NCBI GenBank assembly: GCA_934045905.1 | Contig: OW203763.1 | Coordinates: 21,689,108-21,753,107, forward strand | Reading direction: 5' to 3' | Length of the DNA stretch: 64,000 nt | Source of the DNA: Leuctra nigra | Taxonomy: Eukaryota > Arthropoda > Insecta > Plecoptera > Leuctridae | Shown here: piece after piece, positions 1-14,262 of the stretch | Position numbering within the stretch: the stretch's first letter is position 1 | Layout: each line of letters begins with the position of its first letter | Made by a program: the position numbers and the translations under genes | The notes under the pieces: model-generated | Told to the model about the DNA's origin: nothing | Databases searched by the model: none | The model's input: the letters and a program-made list of their open reading frames with translations, nothing else

Positions 1-2495
1 AAACTGCGCACCTGTAAAAGTACAAGCCAGACTTGGATCGATAACCGTGTGGCTCGGCGAGTGGGGAGCCAATAGCATGGCTAGATTTCACCTGTGGCCC
101 ACAGGGCAGGTGGTTTTCGAGAGATAGGCGGGTGTACGAGAATCATCTTAGTCACTGTTACCTACCGCAGGAGCATCTTTGCAATGCGCAGCATCCAATC
201 GGTAGCAAGGAGATGCGCCAGCTTTCGAACCGGAAAAGTGACTGACTAGACAGGTGGAAAAAAATTCAACGCATTTCGAGCTTTTTATATTAACAGATTT
301 TTATTTTAATATTTTTGATAATATGTTTAATTTCTTTAATTTAATTTTTATAAAGTAGCCCTGGGTGTAGATCGTTGGATTGTTTGTTATCTTCATTTAA
401 TGTCATTACTTTTTACGTGATTCTACTTTTTAGGGGATGATTTGAATGAAAAGAATGTGGTCGTCGTTTATTTGTCCGAAACCATCAACCAGAAACGCCT
501 TTACAATTAATGAGAAACAACGAAAAGTCTCATTTAGGATGGGTGACAATGACGAGAATCAAACCCCGGCTGTCTCTTATTATAAGTTATACTTAGTGCT
601 TACTTCTCGGTCGAGTTTCCGAGATTTTGTTTTAGAGTTACTAAATTCGAACAAAGTTTGAATCTCGTATTCATAAATCTGTTTTTTATTGATCGTATTT
701 AACTAATTGTCAAAGTTTGTAAGAGCTGTAATATATTTCAGTGAGAAACGCACGCTTTTACAAATTGCGTACTCACAAGCTAAAAGGCACAAATTCGCAA
801 ATTCTTAAGGTTTTCTACCTGGCTTACCTTTATAAGAAGTGGGGGTTCTTTTTTTAAAAAAAACTCTTCGTCTTCGCTTTTTGTAGGTGGAGTTCCCCTC
901 CTTCTAAAACACAAAAAGGGTTGTAACAACGATGTTGTATCAAGGGGTGTAGTTCCGCTCACGTTTACCTATGATATCACCTGATGGGAGGTGCTTCCCA
1001 ACGCAGGGTCCTGCGCTCTGAGAGCGAATCTTACCTCTCGAAGAACCCGGTGACGCCTGCAACATAGACTACCCGCTCACCTTCATCTTGCATCACGAAT
1101 ATCCTCGCTTATAATTAAATTCTGATTCGACGGGGAGGAAGAAATTATACACCCCCAATCGTGAGGACACAGATGATTATGCTATACCGTGTAGAATTCA
1201 TTCTAGGGGTGGATATTTTCTTTTGACTCGATTCTGAGTCACTCTTTAAGGGGTGCATCAAGTTATTGACAACCTAATAGGGGAGAGTGTACGGGAGTAT
1301 GCCCGGTTATAAAACCTTATAGGTCAGAAAGTATGAGTAGTGAAATGAGAAATGGCATGCGTTCGGCACCAATGGACAAACCCCTCACTTTATCCAACCC
1401 GAAGATCCTTTTGTTCATCACCCACCGGGGTGAGAAAAACTTTTAGTGATTCATCCATGACTTTGAAAAACGATTTTAAAAGCTTCACGGTATAATATAA
1501 ATTGTTTCAAAATGGTCGCATATGGTCAAGGTATGTTTTCAATAGTCTGGCCCGAGATTTATAACGCCTAACGGAGAACACACTTTGTCACCTGCTACGG
1601 CATCAGCTATAGAGAATAGATGAAGGTATGCGGAGGATAACAAAGGAACGAAAGCCTCAGGGAATGGTTTACTTACTAACTTACTTGACTGTCTGCTATG
1701 AAGTTTACAGTATAAGTTGAAGGTAGGTAAAGTATAATGTCCAAAGGCTAGCGTCTACATGAAGTAAGTATAGCGTCATGGTTACCTAACCTGGATATGT
1801 TCCGGTTTGTTACCTAGTTGTTTGAAACTCTAGCAAGACACTGCTAAAGACAAAGCATTAGACTCCTGAAGGACACTGCTACATAATGGATGATGTTCTA
1901 ACTTAGCCTGAGTAGCCTTTACGTAAGACTGAGAAGTGATAAATATAGGTGGATGTTCCACTGGAGAGAAGATTGAAGCTGCAAGTTTTGCTGATGCTCA
2001 AACTGATGTTAGACAAACTTCGTGGACGATTTATTCAATTATCTAGTGAAGGGGAGGGGGGAGTGAACTTAATTAGGCTATTGATAATTAGTTAGCTCCT
2101 TGATGTTGATATCAAGAGTTCAGACGGTGATATGTCCAGATTTTAAAACCTGGTACATTCTTTTCTGTTGTATCAAATAATCTCGATAATTAGTTAATTT
2201 AAAAGTTGACTTCAATTTAAATAGCGAGTAATGTACATGACGTTAAAATATTATTAAAACACTCATAGATATGGCTATTTTCACGATTATCGAAGAACTG
2301 AAAAAGTTGTAAAAAGTCAAACTTTCGACCGTTTCTTTTCGAGTCGGACGCCATCAACTACCAACAATTACGGGGATAGTTCCTATTTAAGGACAGAAGA
2401 GATTTCACACTGCCCATACCCATTCATTGTCGGCAAAACGCATCAAGTAGAAACTAAGGTTTTATTATATTGAATTAAGATTAAGAACATTTAAA
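1..2495. other. No gene recognised
   Basis: Mixed-composition DNA. The first 250 bases and about 950-1100 are somewhat richer in G+C than the rest. Only short open frames occur (for example 446-661 on the + strand), with no recognisable protein, no good flanking splice sites and no repeat family that I can name. Confidence 0.6.
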
Positions 2496-2499
2496 TTAC

Positions 2500-2735
2500 G
2501 AATTTTGACGGAGCTATTTGGCTCGGGCCGTAACGTCCTGGACTTTCAGTCCTGAGGTCCCGGGTTCGATTCTCACGCTCGTCCTTCCTGTCTGAGGTTT
2601 TATCGTGATTTCCATCCAGTGATATGAACAAATCCTGTGTACTGCTAGGCCACGACGACCGCCTCCTGCCCACCGACCATCCTACGTTTCTTCATCATCG
2701 TCCATGTATCATCATCAATTATCATCTTCATTAAA
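2500..2735 (+). mobile_element. tRNA-derived SINE, copy 1, with CAT-rich tail
   Basis: The 5' part looks like a tRNA-derived RNA polymerase III promoter. An A-box-like segment around GCTATTTGGCTCGGGC is followed about 45 bases later by a near-perfect B box, GGTTCGATTCT. A tRNA-unrelated body follows, with TCGTGATTTCC around 2603, a segment that recurs as TCGTGATTTCC in the copy near 32040 and as TCGTGGTTTCC in the copy near 33530. The 3' end dissolves into interrupted CAT/ATC triplets (about 2690-2735), the same tail type as those two copies. The minus strand is open for 60 codons here, but that frame is the SINE read backwards and not a gene. Seen: boxes, shared body and shared tail. Inferred: that it is one SINE family. 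Confidence 0.72.
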
Positions 2736-5700
2736 CAAAACAATGGGAAGTTTATACACCACTAAAGTATGTAACAATGTTTATGCTATTCCTTGTAAAT
2801 TCCTTGAAAATTATTTTAAAATAATACGATTTTTGATTAACATTGTTTATGACATTCCAAGTAAATTCACCGATTTTGTGGAAACAATTGAATCATTTAG
2901 ATCAAGTATACATAACGATGGTTTGATATGTGTTTACACAGTTCCACACTTTTATATTCTAGAACTATCTGCTCTGTTGACTGGCGAGAATTTTCTCTAC
3001 TGAAACTATGCTAAGTGGTCTTCTAACCTGTGTTTAGATCTAACATAGCATAAGTGTGAGTTGTTCGGGATATACACACACGTTAAATGCGTCCACAAAG
3101 AGGCGACTGAGTATAGTGCTCTTTCTACTCTTTGAACAAGGGTACCTTTGTCGAAAATTCCACTTAATACTCTCCTGTTAAAAAATAATTTAGGAAATAC
3201 CATTCATCGGCTTGGAAGATTTTTTATTCGGCTAGCTTTAGATCTTAAATCAAAGTGAAATGAGACTAAGTGGTATTTTATATGGACGCAAAAATAATTT
3301 GAAGCAAGAGTGGTTTCGTGTTCGTATGAAATACGTAAATATTTTATTTTCTCTTCAGGAGTGAACGCTTTTTCCTCATAACAAAATACTGCTCATTTCA
3401 TATTTGAAGCTATCTCAGCGGGATAACATAATTATTTATAACAACTAATTTATCATAAGGGATATTATAGTTTTAGAATCGATCCATAAATATACAGAAT
3501 ATCTTCCTTTGAATTGCATTATTATCATGTTGAAATAATAAAATACCACACTATTTATTTCAGTTCAAAAGAAATCATCATTAATTATCCGCTAATTATC
3601 AATTATTTGCGAAATTGTACAACCATAAATTATAAGGTTCGTAAATAAAGTTAAAGAGGTAGATATTTTTTCTTCTGTATCGAGCCTATATAGAACCTCT
3701 TAAAAACATTCCATCCTCTCAACTGGCTATCTATCACCTAATGAATGACCTCTATGTAATAAGTGAGGGGCGTATAATTAACACAGCAAGCTAGCATCTG
3801 GCTTTAACTCATGGTATATCCACTGCATGGGTAACCATGACCCCGAGATGACCGTTTGGTTTCTATCAAACACAACCATAACCATGCGTCATCACCGCTC
3901 TTGGAAGAGTCTTAAACAAAATGCGTTTCTGTTACATAAGTTTAAACTTAACAATTAACTTGGCATTAATATTAAAATCATGATATTATTTATCGAGGTA
4001 TGGTGAAGGTTTTTAATTAAATCAGTATTATTAAAATTTCATATTTACGATCGAAATAGTAATTGATTTCGAAATTGTAATTTCTGATTAATCATCTTGA
4101 CAGTAAGATTTGTGAAATAATGAAGATGAAACGTTTTAATTTTTTGTAACTTGGATGGGTAAAATAAGGAGTCTGTATAGAAAGGAGTTTAGTTTGTATT
4201 TTTTCAGATCGTTCCACAATAATTTTAGCAATGAGCAGTTAGAAGGTAATCTATAGCTTTGATTAAACGCACATTTCTCGAAGATTGACTATACTTGAAC
4301 ACTACGCTACTAATCTGAAGGGGGGGGGGCTTAAAACAAAATAAATTATAACTCATATTTTACTCTTTGATCGCATTACGTATTCATCTACCAAGTTAAA
4401 AAGTTAAAGAGATCTTTACTTTCGAATTAAACGTATCTGTTAAAGACGTCACACAATAGAGAATAAACTTATAAAATGTATATTTTTAAATTTTATTATA
4501 ATTTCACAGTTATATTCCGGTGATAGTATTTAATCGATAGACATTTCATGATGAGTATGGTATAACGTTTCTTTCTTCTTTACACCCTTCTGCTCGTAGA
4601 ATGGTGTAGACTAGCGGTATGGGGGGGGCAATATGATGGTTGTTTTCGACCTACTAATGGCTTACCGCTCGACCACACACATACATACTCACACATAGCC
4701 GCCACCAAATATATGACATGATGCATGCAAATTACTGTACATTGGACCTCTGTATGTTGACGTCTGCGCTTTATAAAAAAATGCGATACTAGGAAATACA
4801 TTCGGTGGATGAAGGTATGGTGTCTGTTTATTAATGTGGAGACATTTTGATTTCATATTTGGAGTAGGTATTTGAAGATTAATAGTTTATTACGAACTTG
4901 AGTAGTTTAATTGAAATATATTAATTAATATTTTACACCGGTTATCTACTAATGCAAACGTAAGTATAGTTTAAGTACATATCCTGGAACTAAAATCTTA
5001 ATATTTTGTTAACAAATCAAGAAAAGTTGAGACATAAATTTTCTTTTCTTGAATTGTTTAAATTATGATTTCAAATTTTTTCCTACCTTTTACAAAATCC
5101 GATAATAGAAACATCCCGCTATTCTTTACCGTACGTTTCTACTAACTATATGGAATGACCGTCATTATTAGAAAATGTAAATTGTGCATTCGAGCGGAAT
5201 GTACCAGGTTTGAAGGGAACGCGGTGACAGCATAGAACACAAGCTATATGAGGATGCATACGATGTCAATGTCGAAATAATGACCATAAGCTTGGAATTC
5301 TTGATAGGTCCAGCTTATAGAAAAAGTAATTTTCTCCTTCATTTACATATTTGATGAAAATCTTGTGTAGCCATCATCATAAGCGTAGTGCCATCGCTCT
5401 CGGCAGCCCCGGTTAGAAAACGTGGACAATATTTTATTCAAGCAGAGTAGACGAGGGGGACAAAACGGTTTTCGGTATTTGAGAATATAAATGTGTGATG
5501 GTTGTCGCCAGGTTCAATGTAATTTAATATGAAATATGTCGAGACGGATTCAAACAATATCCCAGTAATTGTACATTATATTTGGTGGAATTTGTGTAAA
5601 GACGAACGTTCCTCCATTCAAACTCAATATCTTGATTTGATTTTATGTTATGCTACGCGCTGATCTCAAATTGGGTGTTTTGTTGAAAATGCATCAATTG

Positions 5701-7198
5701 CTGTCTTTACCAAAATCAATTTCAAATCATATTTGGTTATCACAACTTGATCTGGGTTGGTTATGTTGGTCTTGAGGAAAGTTTATGCACGGTAAAAATA
5801 GAATCTCTTCGAATAACCATAATTGAAAATAGTCGTGCTTTATTTTAAGTTTGAGAGCTTTGGTTCGCGAACTCTGGCTGCTAGAAAATAATCAATATGT
5901 CTAAGATTGGAAAATCTATTCACCCACGAGTTTGGTGGAGGCGCCTTGTTTTAGATGCCTTGTAGTATGAATCTTGCATAACATTACTTCTCTAGGAACA
6001 GCATTTTGCATTACACGAAATCGTTTCTTAATCTAATTAGAAACCATAAAATATCCCCAAAACTCTACCTTACTTTATGTATATGCGTATGTATTGCTTT
6101 TAATTATTTTTAGGGTGAATGCATATTTTCTAAAAACTCATTTCAACTAGTTTGAATATTGTAAAGTCGAAGGGGTTGAAAATATGTTACACGCAGCCCC
6201 ATGCCCCCTGCCCCCTGCCCCCCACCTCTCATTAAATCTCACATGCGGCCCATATGAGCCCTTACTTCGTATGACGTGCCGGGTAACATTTTAATAAAGA
6301 CCCCTGGTCCAGTTCGTATTACCATTTCAGCTTCCTTCTCCCAGTTGCTTTATTAAATCTTCACCATTACGTATATACCCCCCCCCCCCACCCTCTTCCC
6401 CCCTCATGTTCTACACCATCGCTGCAATTGGACGACAAATTAAAAGATCTCTAAAATATACATTTTTTTCGAATGAAATGTTTTTTTAACCGTGTAATTT
6501 CTTTTTGGTGAACTTCCATCTGTTATTTGATTTTATAATTTGTAACAAACATCGTCCACCTTTCTATCCGACGTAATGTTTGCGTTTTGAAAAATTAAAC
6601 AAACAAAACAATTTTATATACGTTATTGTCATTAGCAACATTAACATTCGAAAGAATAATCAAATTGCTATTCATTCATTTCAAAGTCATCCTATTAGAA
6701 AGCTTATACGCTGTTAATGTTGACTTGTTAATTGCAAGATTTGATTACATTATCTTCTATTCTCTCTATAATCCTCAAAGCGCCATATTGATATTGAATA
6801 TATGTATTTTATGCGAGAGATGTACGGGGAAGCATAATATAGGACGGGTACATAGAGTAATTACAGCACACGGGTTTTTAATTAGAGAACAAAAACTTGG
6901 TGGGTGGACTAATTCATGTTTGAGCGAAGGCCCCTGTGGACTAAAGCCATTCTTTGTGTGACGTGGACGGTGGTTTTTAATCGTTACCGCTTCCAAAACA
7001 TCAAAGTAGGACGCTCTCTGTACAGAAAATCTACCACAATTGCTTTATACATTGGTGGTTGGTGTAGAAGAGCTGGGCGAGAGCTCTCTCTCGCTTTATA
7101 ACATTGATGTTTTAGCCTGACACCGTTTAGATAGGAATTAACCGCAGCTTTTGTGGTCTTTTACCGTCCGCGGTCGAGATAGAAAAACAATGTTCGGT
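2736..7198. other. No gene recognised
   Basis: AT-rich sequence with several short chance ORFs, for example 2704-3003 (+), which begins inside the SINE tail, and 6626-6961 (+), neither resembling a known protein. It includes a ten-base G tract (4320-4329), a C-rich stretch at about 6198-6226 made of CCCCTG-like units and a twelve-base C tract at 6378-6389. Confidence 0.6.
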
Positions 7199-7226
7199 GG
7201 GGGGGGGGGGGGGGGGGGGGGGGGGG
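7199..7226 (+). repeat. Poly-G tract of 28 bases
   Basis: An uninterrupted run of 28 G, the longest homopolymer in the window, in otherwise AT-rich DNA. Length in the assembly may not be exact, because such runs are hard to sequence. Confidence 0.95.
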
Positions 7227-10200
7227 TGTAACCGATATATGATTGCTCGTTTATTTTCAAATTATTTTTCAATTATAACTTTTGATGGAGGTGGGCTTTT
7301 AGACTTGACTGTTTTTGGTGATATCCTAAAAATGCGGGTTCAGTGATTAGATTATGGATCAAGCTGGTAGTGGATGTGGGGGGGAGGAGGAGAGCAGAAT
7401 CGAAACGATATATTAATAATTTTACTGTTATCATTTTCCACTGAAACTCCTATGTGGGATTAGGTATACGTTCGTTTTTATTTTGTGTAATTGATGCCTC
7501 CATGGATAAGTGGCAAGGATTGTCATCGGACAAGTGGTACGGAACATAAAAAACGTCCACGATTCACAATAATCAAATTTCAATTAATTTACTCTCTGCG
7601 GGGATGTTTTCTATATTATGAAAACCCTCTCAAATGTTTCATATTCTCTCTTTATTCGTCCTCTCCATCTCTCTCTCTCCACCAAGATTAGGCTCGTGTG
7701 ACTTGCAATGATATATGCGTTTGAAGAGCAAATCATTTCATAAAACGATTTGTTACGTTACATAAACCATGCAAGTGTGTATAGCTATAGATACTCTCTA
7801 TACACACGAGCGGGCCGCCTAGTTACTATACACAGTATCCGTACGAGAGGGCAAACCATCTACCTAGATTATTCTTGCACTAATGCATTGCGAATTTATG
7901 TATGGGGGTGCAGTGAATTGGACCATTCTAGTGCTAGGCAATGGCGAACGTAGGAGGGTAGAGAATTGAATACATGAATGCATTTGCTGAATCAATCATT
8001 TTCCTATAGTCCACGTGGCGAAGAATTTTATTCACGTTTGGACCCAACAATGAAAAGGTAACCGTAAATTTATTGAGAATAAAAGTGATTATGATTAGAT
8101 GCGGAGGGGTGTATTCTACGTATCAAAACTGTTTGTTCTACAAATGGGGTGGGGATGGGAAAGGGAGGAAAGGTTATATAAAAATGTGCTTAAAATGGGG
8201 TTGGGAAACGAGTTTCTCTGTCCTATTTTTTTTTTGTAACGTACGTTTTGCAATATTTGAGATTTTACAAACACAATTAAATTTACCTTTGTTTCTGTGC
8301 TTGGTATCTATTTTCTATTATTTCATGTATTTTTTATTTTTTTGGAATTTATTTTTATTGCTTGGCAATATGAGCTGGTACCAGGTATCCGGGATGGTTA
8401 TTTAATTTTTTTAAATGTTTTAAACAATTGTATTAAAAACTTGAAATATAAATCATTTTACATCGACCAATTCAACCTTTGACGTAGATTCCATTGTTAT
8501 ACAATAAGCCAATAGAAATAAATGTCATCAATGCCGTGATTCACTGTGATTTTTGTATTGCCATAGAAGTCTCCTTAAGGTATCATTTCACCCTCTTTCC
8601 ATATAAATAAATCGAGGGAGGTGGCCGTCACATCTCCCGATGTGATGTGATGGTGAGGGTCTCAACAATAGGTGGCCGGCAACCAATAGCCGTTATAAGC
8701 AAGAACTAGCAAAGAATAGACGGAAGTAAAGATTGAAAGCAAACCGGAACTACTATAGGGGTATACTGAAATAAAAATAGCATCAGAAAGTGGACACATT
8801 CACTTGTGCATAGATGGATAGGTTTTTATTCCCTACTTATTAGTGGTAATTTGGTGTAAATCTGCGTGGATATTTTATGATATGCACCAGATTTATGTAA
8901 GCAACATGAGTTTTCATTACTTGATACATTTAATAGTTTCCAATCCAAGTTCTCTTGTCGATTGCGCATTGCTAATGGCAACTATTTAACGTTCACATTT
9001 AGTAGCAAATTATTTAATCTGTACAATCTAGAAAATTATATACACATTTATGTATATAAAACTTTCTTGTCAAAGACTCAGGGTCAAATCTCGGGTAGTC
9101 AAGACTTTCATTATCTTAACATTTTGTATTCATTTACAAATACAGTTGGTACATTTGAAATGTATTATTAATATTTTTTATCGTTGTTTATTAACAATCT
9201 TAGGTAATATCAAAATAAATTGTTCCGGTGGCTGTTATGATGGCTATTATATCTACATCATCACCGAACCAAAAAAACAAGCAATTTGCCAGTGGTGACA
9301 TTGTTCTCTCACACGACGTGGAGTCTTGATTCTTGTCACCCTGTGGACGTCTTCACCGTCACGGTGAACTGAAAGGCGCCGGAAGGTGGTGTTCTGGGGG
9401 GTGGGGGAGGGACGTCGGTGGGGAGAGGGGGGGGGGTGACTCATCATCTCTGAGCAGCCAGCAACCGAGATAGACTATTGTTGACTTTTGCAACAATGGG
9501 ACTGAGCTCCCTATATCCCTACACTACATGTTTTGGGTCAGCATTGGGATGATACGGCGTTTGGAATATACTACTGGATATATAGATATTATATTGCTTG
9601 AGGGTATTGAAGTACTGGACATTGCAATAGGATGAGAACACCACTGGTAAAGAATAGAGGGAAAAGAAAATTCGAAAATAAAATATAATGTGTGAGATTG
9701 TGGCTTTTTTCAAACAGATTTTTTTGTATGATTAATACTTTACAGTTGTTATATTTGTGAAGTTTTGAACCAATTATAGGCTATCGAAGTTGCCTTGGAC
9801 AGGAAAGCCAACGGCAAAAGTGACCCTTTTCAAATTCAATTCACATTTTATTTGAAAGAGATAATTTTTAATGAGTGAATTTCTACCTTATTTTTTTACA
9901 ATTTCACGACTTCGTACTCTCTGCTTTCCGACTGCTTTTTTCTTTCTAGTATTCAAGCAAATTTTCTATATAATTTCTAGTTATTGACATACATTTCAAC
10001 TTTGATTCTAAATCGGAGCTTAAAGTATTTGTACTGTTAAAATTAACAAATCCCAGCAATACGCGATACTTATTTATATAATTCATCAAATTCAAAGAGA
10101 CAAAATGTGCATGTAGTGTCTCCAAAATTAATATTTATGCATCAAATGTAATCCTGATATCCCACACATCTAAGTACCATCTTCCAATCCTGAATGCTCA

Positions 10201-10479
10201 GAAATATAAAACACAGCTTTCAAAGTCCATCTCGAAGAAGTTTTCCTAAGAATAAGTACCTAGATAGTAGTCGAGTAGCTGTGTTCTTACAATTGTGTCT
10301 ATAGTGTAACAGTAAAGTAGTCCTCCAATGTATTCCCACACATATCCCTTACTTGGTCCAATGCAATCTCTGCGTGTATTTCTTGATATTGTTGAGTTGA
10401 CTGCGGTGATGCCGGGGTGTTATGGGTCCCAGTTTCTCTCTCAACGTGATTGCTTCAATGAAGATAACATCTTAGCAAT
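7227..10479. other. No gene recognised
   Basis: AT-rich DNA with only short chance ORFs. The + strand frames at 8073-8482 are rich in F, L, I and Y because the DNA is T-rich, not because of real membrane proteins. A G-rich patch is present at about 9395-9438. Confidence 0.6.
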
Positions 10480-10613
10480 CGAGAGAAGTGCGTCGGCAAG
10501 AGAGAGGAAGAGAGAGGGAGAGAGTGAGAGAAAGAGGAGAGAGTTTTGGTGGATACATCACTCATTTCATCTCATAGCGAGAGACCCGAAACATGGGGAA
10601 GGGGGGGGGGGGG
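10480..10613 (+). repeat. GA-rich low-complexity stretch ending in a 13-base G tract
   Basis: From about 10480 to 10541 the strand is dominated by GAGA and GAAAG units. A 13-base poly-G run follows at 10601-10613. The 102-codon ORF at 10328-10636 crosses this region and its RERKREGESERKRRE segment is simply translated GA repeat. Confidence 0.85.
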
Positions 10614-12942
10614 CTACTCCCGGTTTTACAGAATAAAAAGAAATGGATAATAGTAAAAAAGCACGTAGGAATATATTATTTTATAGCTTTGCTGCAACTT
10701 TTTTTTTACTACTCTCTCCTTCCCATACAGAATTTTAATGTTGTGTTTCTTTAAATAAAGACATCAATTGCATCAAATTAATTATTTTCTATAAATATCA
10801 CATACTATTATAATCTTTAAATTAAATTTATATATTTGCACAACCCAACTATATAATTTATTTTTTGGTTTCCGAATACTCGTATTTTCGGTTTTTGTAT
10901 TTCATTCAAAACATGTCCATCCATCTATCTGTCTATTTCACACTATCTGAAATTTATTCATTCTTCTATTTTGTGTGTCATCTTGTCTTCATGTACCATC
11001 TTGCATATAGAGATTCGTCGAGGAATATTGGCCTGAATTGATATGCCTTTGTGATGGAACAACGCGATGGAGTGCCATGACATAAATATCGTATGTCTTT
11101 TTCTTGGCTTCTTTTATGTAGCCACTCATTACGTCGAAAATTATCCGTATGTGCAACGTAAGTTTATTGTTTAGTATTAGTTTTATTGGTGAGTTCAATT
11201 AATTGTGATATTGGTTATGTGTCTAGCAGATGCTATGCATGATACAAAACAATAATCTAAGTAGCATACCCATACATTATTTTAATAATTTTAATTTGTA
11301 TTTAGCGTTTTTCTATAGTTACACATATTCTTACCCCATCATAATAAACAACACATTTACCATTTCTAATCTCACAATGTATTACTTTTCATCAACACAA
11401 ATATGTATACAAGTTAGGTATAGCTTTTAATGATAGATAACAATTTACGACAACTATCCAAGGCACTCATAAAAATTTTACTCACATTCTTTTGTCTTCA
11501 TTGATTTGACAAGTTTTTACAACAAATTTAAGAAGCTAAAGATCTGGCTTCCGACATTGTGAATCTTTTCCAGTGTTGCTGTTTAATAATATCGTGTTAT
11601 TTCTCTTCCCCATGTCGTGGTAAAGGCGCTGGCGCTAAGGCTGACGGACAAGCCAAATGTCCTAGAAAATTGTCTACGCTTTTTATATATATTCAGGCGC
11701 AAGAAAAAATAGTGTTTTTTTTTATTCCCTTCCTCGATCTCGCCTCCACACCCAGGACCACTGACATCAAACTATTTATACACAAAAGTTTTCTACCAAA
11801 GATTTTATCCATTTGACCTAAATTACTATCATCTAAATATTAGCTGTTTTAATCTCGGTTTTAATTAATGTTCACTTCGATATTCATCACATAATCAGAA
11901 AATAAATGTAAGTTTCAAGTCGTCTTTTGTAATTATTCATTAATCGTTAAATGGTGCTGTCTAAGAATCTAAAAGTCTTCATTGTTTCATTTTATCCTTT
12001 GACTTTCCTATAAAAATGTTTACAAGTTCGAAAAATATTCTTCATGACAAACCAAACCTTTCCTCAGTCGATGCCGGTTATAAATTCTTATTTTGTTCAT
12101 GCCAGTGAATTTTCTTTTTATCGAATGACATAAACAAATTGGAATCGCTTCTTGTTGCTTCCTGCGCTTTCCCCGGCATGCAACAGTTTCACCGGGCAGG
12201 TCCATTATTGGTCAAACATTTGTCTTGGTCACTCCGTGCTCGGCACTGGTCGCGCGGCAAGGGGGTGGGGGTGGGGGGTGGAACGGAGAGGGATGAAGGA
12301 ACGATCACACTAGAGTGAAGGAGAAGGAGAACGAAGATCGGACCAGTGAGAGTTACATAATATATTATACGTCGGTTCAAGGAATAGAAAGAGAAAGATG
12401 GATATAAAAATCTCTGGTTTCCAGATGAATAAGTATACATATTGTTGTGTAAATGGCAACGGCGTATTAAATATTTAGTTTGTATTGCGATTGTTGTAAT
12501 ACGAAATGTTTTATTGTAATAGTTTGCAATAATTTGACATGAGCGTGCTTCGTGCGCCGAAGCCCCGAGCGCCGAAACTTTTTTTATTGGAATTGTATTT
12601 ATTGGAACAATATTCGGCAACCTGGGTCGAAAAATATAGTAAGGTTGAGTCAACCTCTATTTAAAGCAAAATAAGACTGTCACAGGTGTACACATATGTC
12701 TTTTTAATTCTGAATGACTGACATTTGAAATTAAACAAGAAATTATACAATCTGAGCAAATAATACTTACCTAATGCAAAATAAGTAACTGACCAACAGT
12801 ACTTTAATTTCATTTTCGTAAGTCCTACCAAGCAAAATAAAGGTAGAATTGTATAAATTACGGCCATATGGGACGCTGGGCCCCATACATTGTGTACTAT
12901 ACTGTGGGAAAAGGGGTGCTCACGACAATCATGCGTGAGGGA
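10614..12942. other. No gene recognised
   Basis: AT-rich. It contains the longest ORF in the window (12189-12653, minus strand, 154 codons), whose translation has no domain or composition I recognise and whose end is proline-rich because of a G-rich patch at 12258-12282. A short GC-rich block with CGCCGAA repeats lies at 12545-12580. A weak resemblance to a histone H2A start at 11612 is discussed in the findings. Confidence 0.55.
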
Positions 12943-13865
12943 GGGGGGGGGGGGCTTTGCCCATGCGCTAGCCGATGACATAAGGGTGCCTTTGAATGGC
13001 ATGTGATTTCGTTTGGTGAATCGGAGCGACAAAAGTCAGACCAAAGACATGTTGGTGGGGGAGGGAGGTGGGGGGAGAGTCGTTGTGATCTAGGTGGTAT
13101 GAGGTATCAGAACGGGTTTGTGAGGGGTAGGGGAGAAGGGGGACAGTGAGTCATAAGCAGTAGCCGGCAGGAAAGGAACAATCAGGGATGCTGCATGAAT
13201 GTGCAACGTACGCATCTCTAATCGGGAAAATGTAGATCGGTTTAAATGACAGTCGTAACGCCACGTGCGTCGTGTCTGATCGGTAATTGTGAACGCAGTT
13301 AGGAATACATTGACGCGCGTGTGTGGAGTCCGAGCTTCAATGCCGGATGCACCACGCGATCTCTGTCAACCCAGTTCCTATTCAATCCCATCATTCCCAT
13401 CATTTCCATCGTTGTCAAGACAAATATACCACTCGATATCTGTTTAGTTGTTGACATTGTAACTGATAGTCCGGTGGTTTTTTATGTTATAACTCATGCC
13501 CTTTGTATTAACACTTAATTTTCACACTTCTTTACAAGTTAGTAACTAAGAAGCATAGATTGTAATTGAGTGCTCACAAGAAGACAAATCTTCTTCAGAA
13601 CTAATCTGTACTTGTAGGTAACATAGTGTACCTTTTTAAATTAATGAATACATTGTTGATGACTCCAGCCAACAATTCTTTATCATTAGTCGTCCGCCGT
13701 GCAGGGGGTGGCGGTATAGGGGATGGCTGGATAAAGGGGTGGTATTGGGGGGGGGGGGGGGGTAGGAAGAAGCACTTCCTCTACAAAGTGTTCACGGTCT
13801 TACGAGCGGTAAACGAGCCGTGCCCCGCCGCCGCTGATTAGCGACCCCCCACCCCCCTTCCACCC
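12943..13865. repeat. Cluster of G-rich and C-rich tracts
   Basis: Contains a 12-base G run (12943-12954), G-rich purine DNA at about 13048-13145, a 16-base G run (13747-13762) and a C-rich block starting near 13845. ORFs in this interval are glycine- or proline-rich translations of these tracts. No gene is supported. Confidence 0.8.
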
Positions 13866-14189
13866 TTTTCCGTCAATTTCACCTCCCCCCGTCCTATGTG
13901 ACGTCACTTTACAGTGAGAATAGAATACTACACCTTAGCTCAAGTGTGTAATATCATTATCTATTAAGAGAATTGCTAAATTGATATTAATGTTTTTTGT
14001 TCTTTGTTTTGGGGAATGGTCGTAAGTCATCCATGTTTCTCTGTGTTTAACGACGCACAGTGATTCAGATGGCATTGATGAATAATTGTTTGGATGATCA
14101 CTGAGAGTAAAAATGATATTGCTACTGAGCTTCAGTACTAAAGAATGGTTGTAGAGGCCTTAATCATAGTAAACCATGAGCAGGATAGT
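13866..14189. other. Nothing recognised
   Basis: After the C-rich block, ordinary AT-rich DNA with no open frame, repeat or signal that I can name. Confidence 0.5.
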
Positions 14190-14262
14190 CTCCAGCTTAA
14201 GTCGAACCTGTGACCAGATTCTTCATGTATAGAGATAACTTACACCTAACGGTCTAACGAAT
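14190..14262 (-). mobile_element. Possible decayed tRNA-like SINE head
   Basis: Read on the minus strand, TTAGACCGTTAGG resembles an A box. GGTTCGACTTA about 45 bases later matches the B-box consensus GGTTCGANTCC at 9 of the 11 positions. No clear body or tail follows. It could be chance or a decayed tRNA-derived element. Confidence 0.3.

Noticed and set aside
2510..2580. Intact tRNA gene
   Set aside because: Only A-box and B-box-like parts are present; the arms do not fold into a complete cloverleaf and a SINE body follows.
2491..2673. 60-codon minus-strand ORF with RENRTRDLRTESPGRYG
   Set aside because: It is the antisense translation of the SINE head; such peptides appear wherever these SINEs are read backwards.
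8073..8482. Hydrophobic ORFs resembling membrane proteins
   Set aside because: T-rich DNA gives F, L, I and Y codons in any frame; two overlapping frames show the same effect.
12189..12653. Longest ORF of the window, 154 codons on the minus strand
   Set aside because: No recognisable domain, biased toward amino acids of AT-rich DNA, ends in a proline run translated from a G-rich patch, no splice or promoter context.
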